Below are positions 45,261 through 53,580 of a stretch of DNA of 64,000 bases, in pieces. Below the pieces are notes generated by a model. That model saw only the letters and a program-made list of their open reading frames with translations. It made no database searches and was not told the DNA's origin. Source of the stretch: Desulfurellaceae bacterium bin18 (GTDB lineage: Bacteria > Desulfobacterota > Binatia > Bin18); NCBI GenBank assembly GCA_002238415.1, contig MPMI01000012.1, positions 1-64,000 of the forward strand, written 5' to 3'. The stretch's first letter is position 1. Each line of letters opens with the position of its first letter. Made by a program: the position numbers and the translations under genes.

Positions 45261-46172
45261 ATGCGTATTGGTATGATGATCGGCGAAGGGGCGGGTGAGT
45301 CGCCCAGTATGGATGAAGTCATTCGGCGGGCGCAGCGCGCTGAGGAGGTCGGGCTCGACACCGGCTGGCTGGCGCAGATTTTTTCACACGACGCCATTAA
45401 TCTGCTCGCCCTGGTGGGTCGGGAGACCTCCCGCATCGAACTCGGCACGGCTGTCGTGCCGACCTATCCGCGCCACCCCGTGGTAATGGGCCAGGCCGCA
45501 CTGACTACCCAAGCGGCGTGTAAGGGGCGCTTTACGCTAGGAATTGGGCTGTCGCATCAAATGGTGATCGAGGGCATGTTCGGCATGTCGTATACCCGCC
45601 ATATGGCGCATATGCGCGACTATCTGAGCGTTTTGAAACCGGTATTGCGCGGCGAGGCGGTGAAGTACCAAGGTGAAGAATATCGCGCCAATCTTGAAGT
45701 TGCGGTTCCAGGCGCCGACCCGGTCCCACTCGTGCTGGCCGCGCTCGGACCCAAAATGCTCGACCTGTGTGGACGTGAGGCCCAGGGCACCGTCACCTGG
45801 ATGGCCGGCCATAAGGCGCTCAAAGAGCATGTCGTGCCACGCATCACCGCGGCGTCCCAGGCGGCCGGCGCGCCGGCGCCGCGCGTCATTGCCGGTGTAC
45901 CTATGGCCATCACCAACGATCGGCAAAACACCCTTGAAGTGGCGGCAAAGGTCTTCGCCATTTATGGCCAACTGCCCGCCTACCGGGACATGCTGGATCG
46001 AGGGGGAGCCCAGGCTCCGGTTGACATGATTCTGGCCGGCGACGCCAGTGTCCTCAAGGATGAGGTCAAGCGCCTGGAAGATATCGGGGTCACCGACCTG
46101 TGCGCCTTTGTCTTTCACGCCGACGATACGGCGTTTGAGCGAACGATTGATTTCCTGGGTTCGCTGAACTGA
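45261..46172 (+). CDS. luciferase-like (LLM) flavin- or F420-dependent oxidoreductase
   Basis: A 303-residue TIM-barrel protein: MRIGMMIGEGAG, DTGWLAQIFSHDAI, RIELGTAVVPTYPRHPVVMG, GRFTLGIGLSHQMVIEG and PLVLAALGPKMLDLCGREAQG. These match the F420-dependent subgroup more than FMN-dependent bacterial luciferases. Start ATG 45261 with AAAGGA upstream. Three more LLM or nitronate genes follow within 9 kb. Substrate unknown. Confidence 0.85.
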   Translation: MRIGMMIGEGAGESPSMDEVIRRAQRAEEVGLDTGWLAQIFSHDAINLLALVGRETSRIELGTAVVPTYPRHPVVMGQAALTTQAACKGRFTLGIGLSHQMVIEGMFGMSYTRHMAHMRDYLSVLKPVLRGEAVKYQGEEYRANLEVAVPGADPVPLVLAALGPKMLDLCGREAQGTVTWMAGHKALKEHVVPRITAASQAAGAPAPRVIAGVPMAITNDRQNTLEVAAKVFAIYGQLPAYRDMLDRGGAQAPVDMILAGDASVLKDEVKRLEDIGVTDLCAFVFHADDTAFERTIDFLGSLN

Positions 46173-46192
46173 ACGGCAGTTTCCCATCTGCG

Positions 46193-47650
46193 ATGACCAT
46201 CGGCGTGAAAACCCTTGCCCGCAGCCTCCTGTGCCTGATCGTGCTGAGTACCGCATATACAGGCCTGTACGCCTTTCTGTTGGCCCGCCACGAGCGAGCC
46301 GTCCAGCACGCGGCCCTGCAACAGGCCACATTTTTCTCTCTGGTCGGTGCGGGGAATAAGGGCGCGCTTGAAACCGGCATGCAGATGTTTGACCGGGTCC
46401 GCAGACTGGAGGTTCGGCCAGCCCCTCGTTTTGGGGACTTTCTGTGGTACGCACCCGAAACCGAAACGCCGAACGCGCGCGTGCTTGAGGACTGGGCCGA
46501 GCGTTTCTTTTCTTCGTGTGAGGACACTGTCTGTCAGGACCTGTCTCTGAGTGGGCTGAGTCTCCAGGGAATACGCCTGAGCGGCGCCCGTTTAGTCCGA
46601 GCCGACCTGAGCGGCAGCGACCTACAGGAGGCTGATCTCTCCACAGCGGATTTGAGCGAAGCCGACCTGCGTGGAGCGAACCTGACCGGGGCAGGTCTGG
46701 CTGGAACGCGCCTGCGCTACGCTAATTTTCTGGATGCCCAGCTAACGCAGGCTGACCTGGAGAACGCAGACCTGTCGGATGCCGAACTCCAGGGCGTCAA
46801 TCTCGGACAGGTCAACCTCCAATGGACGAAGCTGAACCGGACCAATCTGACCGGGGCGAATCTGGCCGGAGCCAATCTGTACGGCGCTGACCTGCGCGGG
46901 GCAAAACTCGAAGGGATCAAGCTGCCCGGAGCCGTTCTGGTAGGTGTCGATCTCATTAACGCTGGTCTTATAGAAGCGGACCTGCAAGGAGCCGACCTTG
47001 AAGAGGCCGATTTGATTGGGGCCAGGCTGCGTGGCGCAAACCTGGCCGGAGCGAACCTGAAAGCGGCGAACCTGCACAAGGCGCATCTGTTTCAAGCCAA
47101 CCTGACCCAGGCAACGCTTGCTGGCGCGGACCTGTTTCACACCAATCTGGTGGGCGCAAGCTTAGCCGGTGCTGACCTGAGCGGGGCGGAATTGAGGCAG
47201 ACCGACTTCAGCGGAGCCAACCTGAAAGGGGCGAATCTGTCGGGAGCCAATCTGGCCGGTGCCGAGTTGTCCGGCGCGGAGATCGACGGCCACACTCAAC
47301 TAGACGAAAAATGGCGTCTGGTTTGGAATATCGTCAACGAGAAGGGTAAGGTGACTGGCTTGGCCGGTGCCAACCTGCGTGACGCCGCTCTGGCCGGTGT
47401 CACCTTGGAAGGTGCCAACCTGAATGGCGCCGACCTGAGTGGCGCCATCCTGCGCTATGCCATCCTCACCGATGCCGATATGACCGGCAGTTCACTGCAA
47501 CGGGCCGATTTGCACGAGGCCGACCTGGCTGGGGCGAATCTGGCTGGCGCCGATTTAAGCGAAGTGCAGGGACTGACCAGAGAACAGCTCGAATCGGCCA
47601 AAACGTATACGGCCGCGCGGCTACCCGACTATCTCAACGGGCGGGAGTAA
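46193..47650 (+). CDS. pentapeptide-repeat protein with N-terminal membrane anchor
   Basis: A 485-residue protein. An N-terminal helix (SLLCLIVLSTAYTGLYAFLLA) acts as anchor or signal. A 60-residue linker with a Cys pair (SSCEDTVCQDL) precedes about 60 A(D/N)LxG-type pentapeptides from residue 120 to 470, broken once near residue 365 by a short insert (DEKWRLVWNIVNEKGK). Pentapeptides stack as a right-handed quadrilateral beta-helix. Many such proteins protect DNA gyrase; others have no known role. The gene starts 20 bp after the LLM gene. Confidence 0.85.
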   Translation: MTIGVKTLARSLLCLIVLSTAYTGLYAFLLARHERAVQHAALQQATFFSLVGAGNKGALETGMQMFDRVRRLEVRPAPRFGDFLWYAPETETPNARVLEDWAERFFSSCEDTVCQDLSLSGLSLQGIRLSGARLVRADLSGSDLQEADLSTADLSEADLRGANLTGAGLAGTRLRYANFLDAQLTQADLENADLSDAELQGVNLGQVNLQWTKLNRTNLTGANLAGANLYGADLRGAKLEGIKLPGAVLVGVDLINAGLIEADLQGADLEEADLIGARLRGANLAGANLKAANLHKAHLFQANLTQATLAGADLFHTNLVGASLAGADLSGAELRQTDFSGANLKGANLSGANLAGAELSGAEIDGHTQLDEKWRLVWNIVNEKGKVTGLAGANLRDAALAGVTLEGANLNGADLSGAILRYAILTDADMTGSSLQRADLHEADLAGANLAGADLSEVQGLTREQLESAKTYTAARLPDYLNGRE

Positions 47651-47672
47651 ACTGACGTAGACAGACCGTCCG

Positions 47673-48236
47673 TCAGATCAGAACGCTCAGCCCGACCAGA
47701 CCGATAAGGAGGGGCGTGGCGAGCATGAGGGCACCGCACAGCGACCAGCCGACAAAAGCGAGCCGGTCAGCGCCCTCGGCCCGTGGTGGTGAGGTCGTGA
47801 GCCCGAGGCGTTGGCGTAACTCACCAATTGGAGTTGAAAACAGGGCATCATTCAGCTCGGCTCGATAGAGATTGGTACAGTGCCGCCCGCGGACAAAGGC
47901 CCGATACACGGCGGCCGGGTTGAGCAGCAAGCCGATGGCCGTGACCTGGAGGTTGAGAAACCAAGCCGCATAGTGGTGCGCGCAATTGGAGGAGATCTCC
48001 CAGGCGGAAATCTCGGCCTCGCCAGTCCAACTCGTGGTGTATTCAGTCAGGACGTGATGAATATCGTGAAAGCGGACCGCCCGAATACGGGCCTGGGTAT
48101 TCGGAAGAAAGAGGGGCAGGGGGCCGACCTTGAACCTGATCCATCGGTCGCTATAGCCGCCATCGCCTAATTTGTTGACGCGAAAGTACTGAGTCCGTCC
48201 GTCTCTCACAGTAAGATTATCAGCGTACTGGCTCAT
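47673..48236 (-). CDS. Coq4-motif-like small membrane protein, unassigned
   Basis: A 187-residue protein with RFHDIHHVLTEYTTSWTGEAE in the middle. The HDxxHxxT-x-E arrangement resembles the Coq4 zinc motif, and the pattern FLNLQVTAIGLLLNPAAVYRAF plus a C-terminal hydrophobic pair (ALMLATPLLIGLVGLSVLI) indicates a membrane protein. I recall it only as an uncharacterised family. It is 6 bp from the epoxide hydrolase, upstream of it on the opposite side of the gap: both are on this strand, so an operon is likely. Function unknown. Confidence 0.6.
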   Translation of the reverse strand: MSQYADNLTVRDGRTQYFRVNKLGDGGYSDRWIRFKVGPLPLFLPNTQARIRAVRFHDIHHVLTEYTTSWTGEAEISAWEISSNCAHHYAAWFLNLQVTAIGLLLNPAAVYRAFVRGRHCTNLYRAELNDALFSTPIGELRQRLGLTTSPPRAEGADRLAFVGWSLCGALMLATPLLIGLVGLSVLI

Positions 48237-48242
48237 CCTTGC

Positions 48243-49211
48243 TTACGCGAACTGCTTCAGAAAGCCCAGCAGTGCCTCGGTCACCTGTGTCGGGCGTTCC
48301 ATTTGCACCCAATGGCCGGCGCCCTCGATATACACCTTACCCCGTAAATCCGTCACAAAGTGATCCATCAGATCAACCCAGCCGCCGCCGCCAAAAGACA
48401 GGACCGGGTCTTTCTCCCCGGCAATAAAGAGTGCGGGTCGTTCGATCCTGGCGTTTTCCAACTGTGGGGTCAGCTCAAGATTGCGATCAATATTACGGTA
48501 CCAGTTGAGCGGACCACGAAAACCACTCTGCTCGTACTGGGTGACATAGTAATCGAGGTCCTCTTCCGTCAACCAGGCCGGGAGCGTTTCCGGCTCGGGC
48601 AGGCCATCGAGAAATTGTGCGGTTGCGGGTTTCTGCATCAGCATGGCATTAGCCGGGGCATCGCCGGACGCGACATAATAGGTCTGGCGTAAGGTCTTCC
48701 GAATATCCGTTTCAAACTCCGCTTCCGCCACCCCCGGCGTTTGGAAGTAGACGATATACCAGAAATTATCCCCGAAATTCTCTTGTCTGGTCATGGTCCC
48801 GGCCTGACCGCGCACATAAGGGACGCTCAGGCCGGCAACGGCTCTGACCCGCTCCGCGTGGAACAGGGCCGTATGCCAGGCAACGGGTGCCCCCCAATCG
48901 TGGCCGACAACGAGAAACTGCTCGTGGCCCAGGGCGGTTGCCAGGCCGGCAACATCATGGCTGAGGTCTACGATATTATAGGCGTCTACGGCTTCGGGGC
49001 GATCACTGCCGCCATAGCCACGTTGGTCCGGGACCGCAACCTGAAAACCGGCCTCGACCAGGGGATCGATCTGATGTCGCCATAAATACCAGCACTGCGG
49101 AAAGCCGTGGAGGAGAATGACGAGCGGTCCATCGCCCTCAACAACCGTGCGTAGGCGAACGCCGTTGGTATCAATCATCTGAAAGTTCCGGTTTTGCATG
49201 GACGAACTCAT
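48243..49211 (-). CDS. alpha/beta hydrolase, epoxide-hydrolase type
   Basis: A 322-residue hydrolase. Motifs: LLHGFPQCWYLWR oxyanion loop, VPDQRGYGGSDRP and GHDWGAPVAWHTA with the nucleophilic aspartate, YYVTQYEQSGFRGPLNWYR with the cap tyrosine, and GHWVQMERPTQV with the histidine. The Asp nucleophile favours epoxide hydrolase or haloalkane dehalogenase; the tyrosine fits the former. It begins 6 bp upstream of the next gene on this strand. It probably detoxifies an epoxide. Confidence 0.88.
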   Translation of the reverse strand: MSSSMQNRNFQMIDTNGVRLRTVVEGDGPLVILLHGFPQCWYLWRHQIDPLVEAGFQVAVPDQRGYGGSDRPEAVDAYNIVDLSHDVAGLATALGHEQFLVVGHDWGAPVAWHTALFHAERVRAVAGLSVPYVRGQAGTMTRQENFGDNFWYIVYFQTPGVAEAEFETDIRKTLRQTYYVASGDAPANAMLMQKPATAQFLDGLPEPETLPAWLTEEDLDYYVTQYEQSGFRGPLNWYRNIDRNLELTPQLENARIERPALFIAGEKDPVLSFGGGGWVDLMDHFVTDLRGKVYIEGAGHWVQMERPTQVTEALLGFLKQFA

Positions 49212-49259
49212 GAGAACTGCATCCCTCCAGGTCAGGCCGTATTCGTTTGTCTACTGATT

Positions 49260-49292
49260 CGCTTCACCCCACCCCCAAGGCGGGGGTAGGGT
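49260..49292. repeat. GC-rich CCCCACCCCC/GGGGGTAGGG hairpin, related to the dispersed repeat
   Basis: CACCCCACCCCC followed by AAGGC and GGGGGTAGGGTAG forms a short stem and resembles, but does not match exactly, the CCCTCACCC repeat at 10411, 24760, 50665 and 55061. Confidence 0.4.
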
Positions 49293-49300
49293 AGCGCCGC

Positions 49301-50506
49301 CTACTTCGCGTTGGGCTGGCCTTGGGCGATATCGGCGATGGCCGGACGATAGCCGGTGTCTTTTTCGTAGCGCTCGATTTCCTTTGCCACGGCGTTCATG
49401 GCTCCACCAATCAGCGTGTCGTGGTCTGTCCGGCACCACTCTCTGGAAGACACGGCTCGATCGGCGGAACTCTGAACGTGGGGAAAGACTTCTTTAGCCA
49501 ACAGCTCATAGGAGTTGAGACAGGCCTGACGCTCGGCCCAGTCATTCGCCATCAGCATATAACAGCCAAAACCACCGGACTGTTTGGTCAGCCGTTCGAG
49601 TTGAGCGACCGCATCGTCCGGCGTGCCAATGACCGCCGTTCCGGACTCAATCAGCGCTTGGGGCCATTTGCGCGGGTCTGTTTCCTCGGGGGCGAGGGGC
49701 AAGGCCACTACGTTCTGGAAGTAATCGACCCAGTCATAAATGCCGTACTCGACCTCTTTGAAAGCCTGTTCGCGGGTAGGCGCGATATGCATCGGTCCGA
49801 CTAAGCGCCAGTCTGACCGATCAACTGTATGGCCGTATTCCTCGGCCTGGTCGTTCCAGACCTTCCAGTGATCGCCCAGAACGGCAAAGCCGCCCATGCT
49901 GGTCGCGCCCAGTGAAAGCAGGCCGGCACCATAGCGGCCGGCAGTCCGGGGGCCGGCCGGCGACACGGTTGCGGCGACCGCAATTTCAAAGTGCGGGTAG
50001 GTGTACGGCCGGAGTTGGAGGCGGGCGTCTTTCAGTGTGAACCAGTCGGTCTCCATATTGACTGGTTCGTCCGAGGTCAGCAACTGTGTGATCGCGCCGA
50101 GTGACTCTTCCATGCGTATGCGTTGTGTGTCAGGTGGGATGCCCATCATATACGCGTCCGACGGCAAGGCTCCCGGACCAACGCCGAACATGGTCCGCCC
50201 GCGCGTCATATGGTCGAGCTGAACAATACGGTCGGCCAGGATCAACGGGTGGTGATAGGGCAGCGAGCTCACACCGGTGCCTAAGCGAATATGGTTCGTC
50301 CGCTGGGCTGCCGCGGCAATAAACACCTCGGGCGAGGCAATGATTTCCAAACCGGCCGAATGGTGTTCGCCGATCCAGGCTTCGTCATAGCCTAGCTCGT
50401 CCAGGCGAACGATCAGCTCCAGGTCACGCTCAATGGCGAGTGTGGGGTTCTGACCCGCGGGGTGAAACGGAGCCATAAAAATACCAAAACGTAACGGGCG
50501 TTCCAT
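49301..50506 (-). CDS. LLM-class flavin-dependent monooxygenase
   Basis: A 401-residue protein: RFGIFMAPFHPAGQNPTLAIE, DEAWIGEHHSAGLEIIASPEVF, RLGTGVSSLPYHHPLILADR, MTRGRTMFGVGPGALPSDAYM and IAVAATVSPAGPRTAGRYG. The W-IGEHH motif places it with FMN-dependent LLM of the bacterial luciferase/limonene monooxygenase kind, about 60 residues longer than many. GGAGGAAAG precedes ATG 50506. The frame is open further upstream but no conserved start is there. It needs a reductase partner, not seen here. Confidence 0.88.
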   Translation of the reverse strand: MERPLRFGIFMAPFHPAGQNPTLAIERDLELIVRLDELGYDEAWIGEHHSAGLEIIASPEVFIAAAAQRTNHIRLGTGVSSLPYHHPLILADRIVQLDHMTRGRTMFGVGPGALPSDAYMMGIPPDTQRIRMEESLGAITQLLTSDEPVNMETDWFTLKDARLQLRPYTYPHFEIAVAATVSPAGPRTAGRYGAGLLSLGATSMGGFAVLGDHWKVWNDQAEEYGHTVDRSDWRLVGPMHIAPTREQAFKEVEYGIYDWVDYFQNVVALPLAPEETDPRKWPQALIESGTAVIGTPDDAVAQLERLTKQSGGFGCYMLMANDWAERQACLNSYELLAKEVFPHVQSSADRAVSSREWCRTDHDTLIGGAMNAVAKEIERYEKDTGYRPAIADIAQGQPNAK

Positions 50507-50664
50507 ACTCTTTCCTCCAGTTCCCGAGCGTGACGGCCAGCCCCTATTGGTCAGGCTGCCGTTCCAACTCGGTGGTAACACGGGACAATCGAACAACGTA
50601 AGCAAACCATAGCGGACTCTCTGCTGGGCCTCAATGCGCGACGTGGCGTCTCAGCTTGCATTTT

Positions 50665-50698
50665 CCCCCTCACCCCGACCTCTCCCCCAGGGGAGAGG
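50665..50698. repeat. dispersed CCCTCACCC-type GC-rich palindromic repeat, copy 3
   Basis: CCCCCTCACCCCGACC then TCTCCCCCAGGGGAGAGG: a clear stem (TCTCCCC with GGGGAGA). It lies downstream of the serine hydrolase gene. Confidence 0.75.
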
Positions 50699-50708
50699 AA
50701 GCAGCTCT

Positions 50709-51884
50709 TCACGCCTCAAGCAAACCTAAAGCCTGGTAGGTCGCGCGTTCAAAGCGCTCATACACGGGAATGGCCTTGACATCAAAAAAGGGCAAAATCT
50801 GCATCATGATGACGCCGGCGACTCGCTTGGCCGGATCAATCCAATAATAGGAGTTGAAAATGCCGGCCCAACTCAGGCTGCCCGCCGAGCGTGCCTCCGG
50901 CAGCGCGCTGGTATTAATCAAAAATCCCAGGCCGTGTTTATGCACGATACCGGGGGAGAATCTCACATCGTTGGAGAGCGGCGGGACAGCGGTGGTCATG
51001 TCTCCGGCAGCGAGGTCGCCGATATGGTTCTCTGACATCAGCGCAACCGTCTCGGGCTTGAGGAGCTGCTGCCCGTTGTGACTGCCGCCCTTGAGCATCA
51101 TCTGGACAAAAGCCAGATAGTCGGCCGCGGTAGAACTCAGTCCGTGTCCACCGCTCTGGTATTCGGCGTCGGGAGTCACCAATTCAATATCCGCCGGGAC
51201 GAGCGTGCCGTCTTCACCACGCTGATGGACGCTGACCGTGCGGGTCTCCTGTTCCGCAGAACGTGTAAAACCGGTGTCCGTCATGCCCAGCGGCTCAAAC
51301 ACATTCCGGGCCAGATAGTCGCCCAGCGTTTGGCCGCTGACGGCCTCAACCAATTGACCGACCCAATCCGTGTTAATCCCGTACTCCCAGCGTTCTCCCG
51401 GATCGCCTACCAGCGGCATATGCAGAGCTGCCTTTTTGCCGCTACCAATGCCCGGTTCCCCGGTGGCTTCCTGGTATTGGCCGAGACCGGGATTCCAGAT
51501 CTCATAGCCAAACCCGGCGGTATGGGTCAGAAGCTGACGGGCGGTGACGGGTCGTTTGGCCGGACGGAGTTGGGGTTGGCCGGCGGCGTCAAATCCTTCC
51601 AGCACCTCAAGCTGAGCGAGGGCAGGCAGGATTTCGCCCAGCGGCTGATCAAGGCCGAATTTCCCCTGCTCGTAGAGCTGCATGGCCGCGACCGAGGCAA
51701 CCGCTTTGGTCATGGACGCGATGCGAAAGACGGTGTCCGTGGTCATGGCCGGGCCGGCATTGAGCTTGCGCGTCCCAAACGCGCCGGCGTAGACCGGCCC
51801 CGAGTCAGTGGCGACCATGGCGACCACGCCCGGAATATCTCCGGACTCTACAGCCTGATTCAAAACGGCATCAATCTGTTGCAT
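50709..51884 (-). CDS. beta-lactamase-family serine hydrolase (family VIII esterase type)
   Basis: A 391-residue enzyme: FRIASMTKAVASVAAMQLYEQ carries the SxxK nucleophile (SMTK), WEYGINTDWVGQLVEAVSG holds the tyrosine, and LPEARSAGSLSWAGIFNSYYW fits the late motif with the tryptophan-glycine. This is the class C beta-lactamase-like esterase fold. No signal peptide, so it is cytoplasmic. It runs in the same direction as the exported flavin protein 15 bp upstream. Ester or amide substrate unknown. Confidence 0.88.
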   Translation of the reverse strand: MQQIDAVLNQAVESGDIPGVVAMVATDSGPVYAGAFGTRKLNAGPAMTTDTVFRIASMTKAVASVAAMQLYEQGKFGLDQPLGEILPALAQLEVLEGFDAAGQPQLRPAKRPVTARQLLTHTAGFGYEIWNPGLGQYQEATGEPGIGSGKKAALHMPLVGDPGERWEYGINTDWVGQLVEAVSGQTLGDYLARNVFEPLGMTDTGFTRSAEQETRTVSVHQRGEDGTLVPADIELVTPDAEYQSGGHGLSSTAADYLAFVQMMLKGGSHNGQQLLKPETVALMSENHIGDLAAGDMTTAVPPLSNDVRFSPGIVHKHGLGFLINTSALPEARSAGSLSWAGIFNSYYWIDPAKRVAGVIMMQILPFFDVKAIPVYERFERATYQALGLLEA

Positions 51885-51899
51885 GGCTTTCCCTTCCTT

Positions 51900-52376
51900 T
51901 CATTCCTGTGTGGTATCCGGTGTGACTTTGATGGCTACGGTCTTGCCCGACTCCACGCGGCTAACACGTGGCCGCGCAAAGCCCAACCAGGCAAGCCAGT
52001 ATTTGTTGTTATAGGCTTCACCCATGCGTTCGACGATAGCCGCGTCCGTAAAAATCTCGGCCTTGCCGATAAACGTAGGACCGTCTTTCCCTCCGACGGC
52101 GATACGCACCGCGTTGCGACCGCTTGTAATACGCTTGGCTTTATACGAGCTTGGTGAGGCGGTGAGATAGATCACCTCATCGGCATACCAGAACCAGACC
52201 GGCGCCGCGCTGCTCCACTCGCCGCTCTTGCGTGTGGTGGAAACATAGATCTCCTTTGCCGTCTGGAGCTGCGCAATCGTATCGCTATCCAGAGCCGCTG
52301 CCGTCCGGACCATGCCTGGAATGAGTCCGGTCAGGCAGAGCATGAGTAGGATAAGCAGTGCGGAAAAGATAGACAT
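51900..52376 (-). CDS. exported pyridoxamine-oxidase-like flavin-binding protein
   Basis: A 158-residue protein. A signal peptide (SALLILLMLCLTGLIPGM) leads into a small split-barrel domain: IYVSTTRKSGEWSSAAPVWFW, EVIYLTASPSSYKAKRI and AVRIAVGGKDGPTFIG, of the PNPOx fold. Export is unusual for this fold, which is normally cytosolic. It has no flanking reductase. Start ATG 52376 with GGAGGA upstream. Confidence 0.7.
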   Translation of the reverse strand: MSIFSALLILLMLCLTGLIPGMVRTAAALDSDTIAQLQTAKEIYVSTTRKSGEWSSAAPVWFWYADEVIYLTASPSSYKAKRITSGRNAVRIAVGGKDGPTFIGKAEIFTDAAIVERMGEAYNNKYWLAWLGFARPRVSRVESGKTVAIKVTPDTTQE

Positions 52377-52397
52377 CGTATCCTCCAGGCGAGCGTA

Positions 52398-53543
52398 TTA
52401 TTCTGCTTCGAGCGCGTCCGACAGGCGCACGAAGGCGTTAAAAAAATCTTCTTTGAATTCCTGGACAACAGCAGCGGCTGACATCTGGAGATTCATCAGT
52501 CCGACCCCCTGGCCGACCCAATAGGTTGCCAAGTCCTTGGCCCCGGCATGACCACTCTGGGAGAGTTTGTCCACTCTGCCCAGGGCAGGCTCGGTGACCA
52601 GGGATTGCAGCGGCATCGGCAGGGGCGCGGGGCTGTCCTCAGTCTCCCAGGCATCTGTCCACGGAGACCTGAGTTGACGAGAATACTTGCCCGTACGGGC
52701 TTTTGATCGCACGGTATCGCGGGATGAGGCGTGCAACATTTTTTCCTTGACGACCGGATTGGTCTCCGCCTCGCTCGTCGTCAGCCACACCGAACCCGTC
52801 CAAGCCCCCGCGGCTCCCATGGCCATACAGGCGGCCATTTGGCGACCTGTCACAATACCGCCCGCGGCTAAAATCGGGATATTGCCATACGGCTGAATGG
52901 CTGCATGAATTTCGGGAATCAGCACCAGGGTCGAGACATCGCCGCAATGGCCGCCGGCCTCTCCGCCGGCCGCAATCAGAATGTCCACCCCGGCCTGCAC
53001 CTGGCGGATGGCATGCTTTTTTGCGCCAACCAGGGCGGCGACTCGCACGTCGTGTCGTTTGCCCATCTCCAGCATGATCCTGGGCGGGACGCCCAGCGCG
53101 TTGGCCACGAGTTTGATCGGATGCGAAAAGGCCACCTCCAGGGTTTCGGCCGCGCCGCTGGCCTGCATATTCTGGCTGGCACGAAAGGTCTCGTCGCGAA
53201 AGCTGTACAGCCCCTCCGCCGAGATATCGTGCTGGGCCAGAATCCCGGCTGCGAACTGAAAATATTCTTGAGGAATAGCCGCCTCGACCTTGTTGCGATT
53301 CAGTCCGCCAACACTCACCTCGGCCATCTTGTTGGGGACAATCAGATCGATGCCGTACGGCTTGCCCTCAATGTGCGCATCAATCCAGCGCAACTCTTCT
53401 TCCAGGCGGTCCGGCGGATGGGCGACCGCGCCAAACACCCCCATGCCGCCCGCCTTGGAGACCGCCACCACAACATCGCGACAGTGGGTAAACGCAATCA
53501 GGGGAAACTCAATGCCAAACATTTCGCAAATGGGAGTGTTCAT
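52398..53543 (-). CDS. nitronate monooxygenase family protein
   Basis: A 381-residue FMN TIM-barrel enzyme: FGIEFPLIAFTHCRDVVVAVS, GGMGVFGAVAHPPDRLEEEL, DILIAAGGEAGGHCGDVSTL, PILAAGGIVTGRQMAACMAMG and WTGSVWLTTSEAE. The histidine in GGHCG binds the nitronate. It detoxifies propionate-3-nitronate in characterised members, though the family also reduces fatty acids. ATG 53543 follows a 12-bp repeat array; a longer frame upstream (with RSVTRSVTRSVT) is an artefact of that array. Confidence 0.88.
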   Translation of the reverse strand: MNTPICEMFGIEFPLIAFTHCRDVVVAVSKAGGMGVFGAVAHPPDRLEEELRWIDAHIEGKPYGIDLIVPNKMAEVSVGGLNRNKVEAAIPQEYFQFAAGILAQHDISAEGLYSFRDETFRASQNMQASGAAETLEVAFSHPIKLVANALGVPPRIMLEMGKRHDVRVAALVGAKKHAIRQVQAGVDILIAAGGEAGGHCGDVSTLVLIPEIHAAIQPYGNIPILAAGGIVTGRQMAACMAMGAAGAWTGSVWLTTSEAETNPVVKEKMLHASSRDTVRSKARTGKYSRQLRSPWTDAWETEDSPAPLPMPLQSLVTEPALGRVDKLSQSGHAGAKDLATYWVGQGVGLMNLQMSAAAVVQEFKEDFFNAFVRLSDALEAE

Positions 53544-53544
53544 G

Positions 53545-53580
53545 GTTACGCTCCTAGTCACGCTCCTGGTCACGCTCCTG
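53545..53580. repeat. 12-bp minisatellite between the NMO start and the LLM stop
   Basis: Three head-to-tail units, GTTACGCTCCTA, GTCACGCTCCTG, GTCACGCTCCTG. On the coding strand they encode the final QERDQERD of the upstream LLM gene and the ribosome-binding region of the nitronate gene. Since 12 is a multiple of 3, unit number changes add or remove four residues (QERD) without frameshift. Confidence 0.85.
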
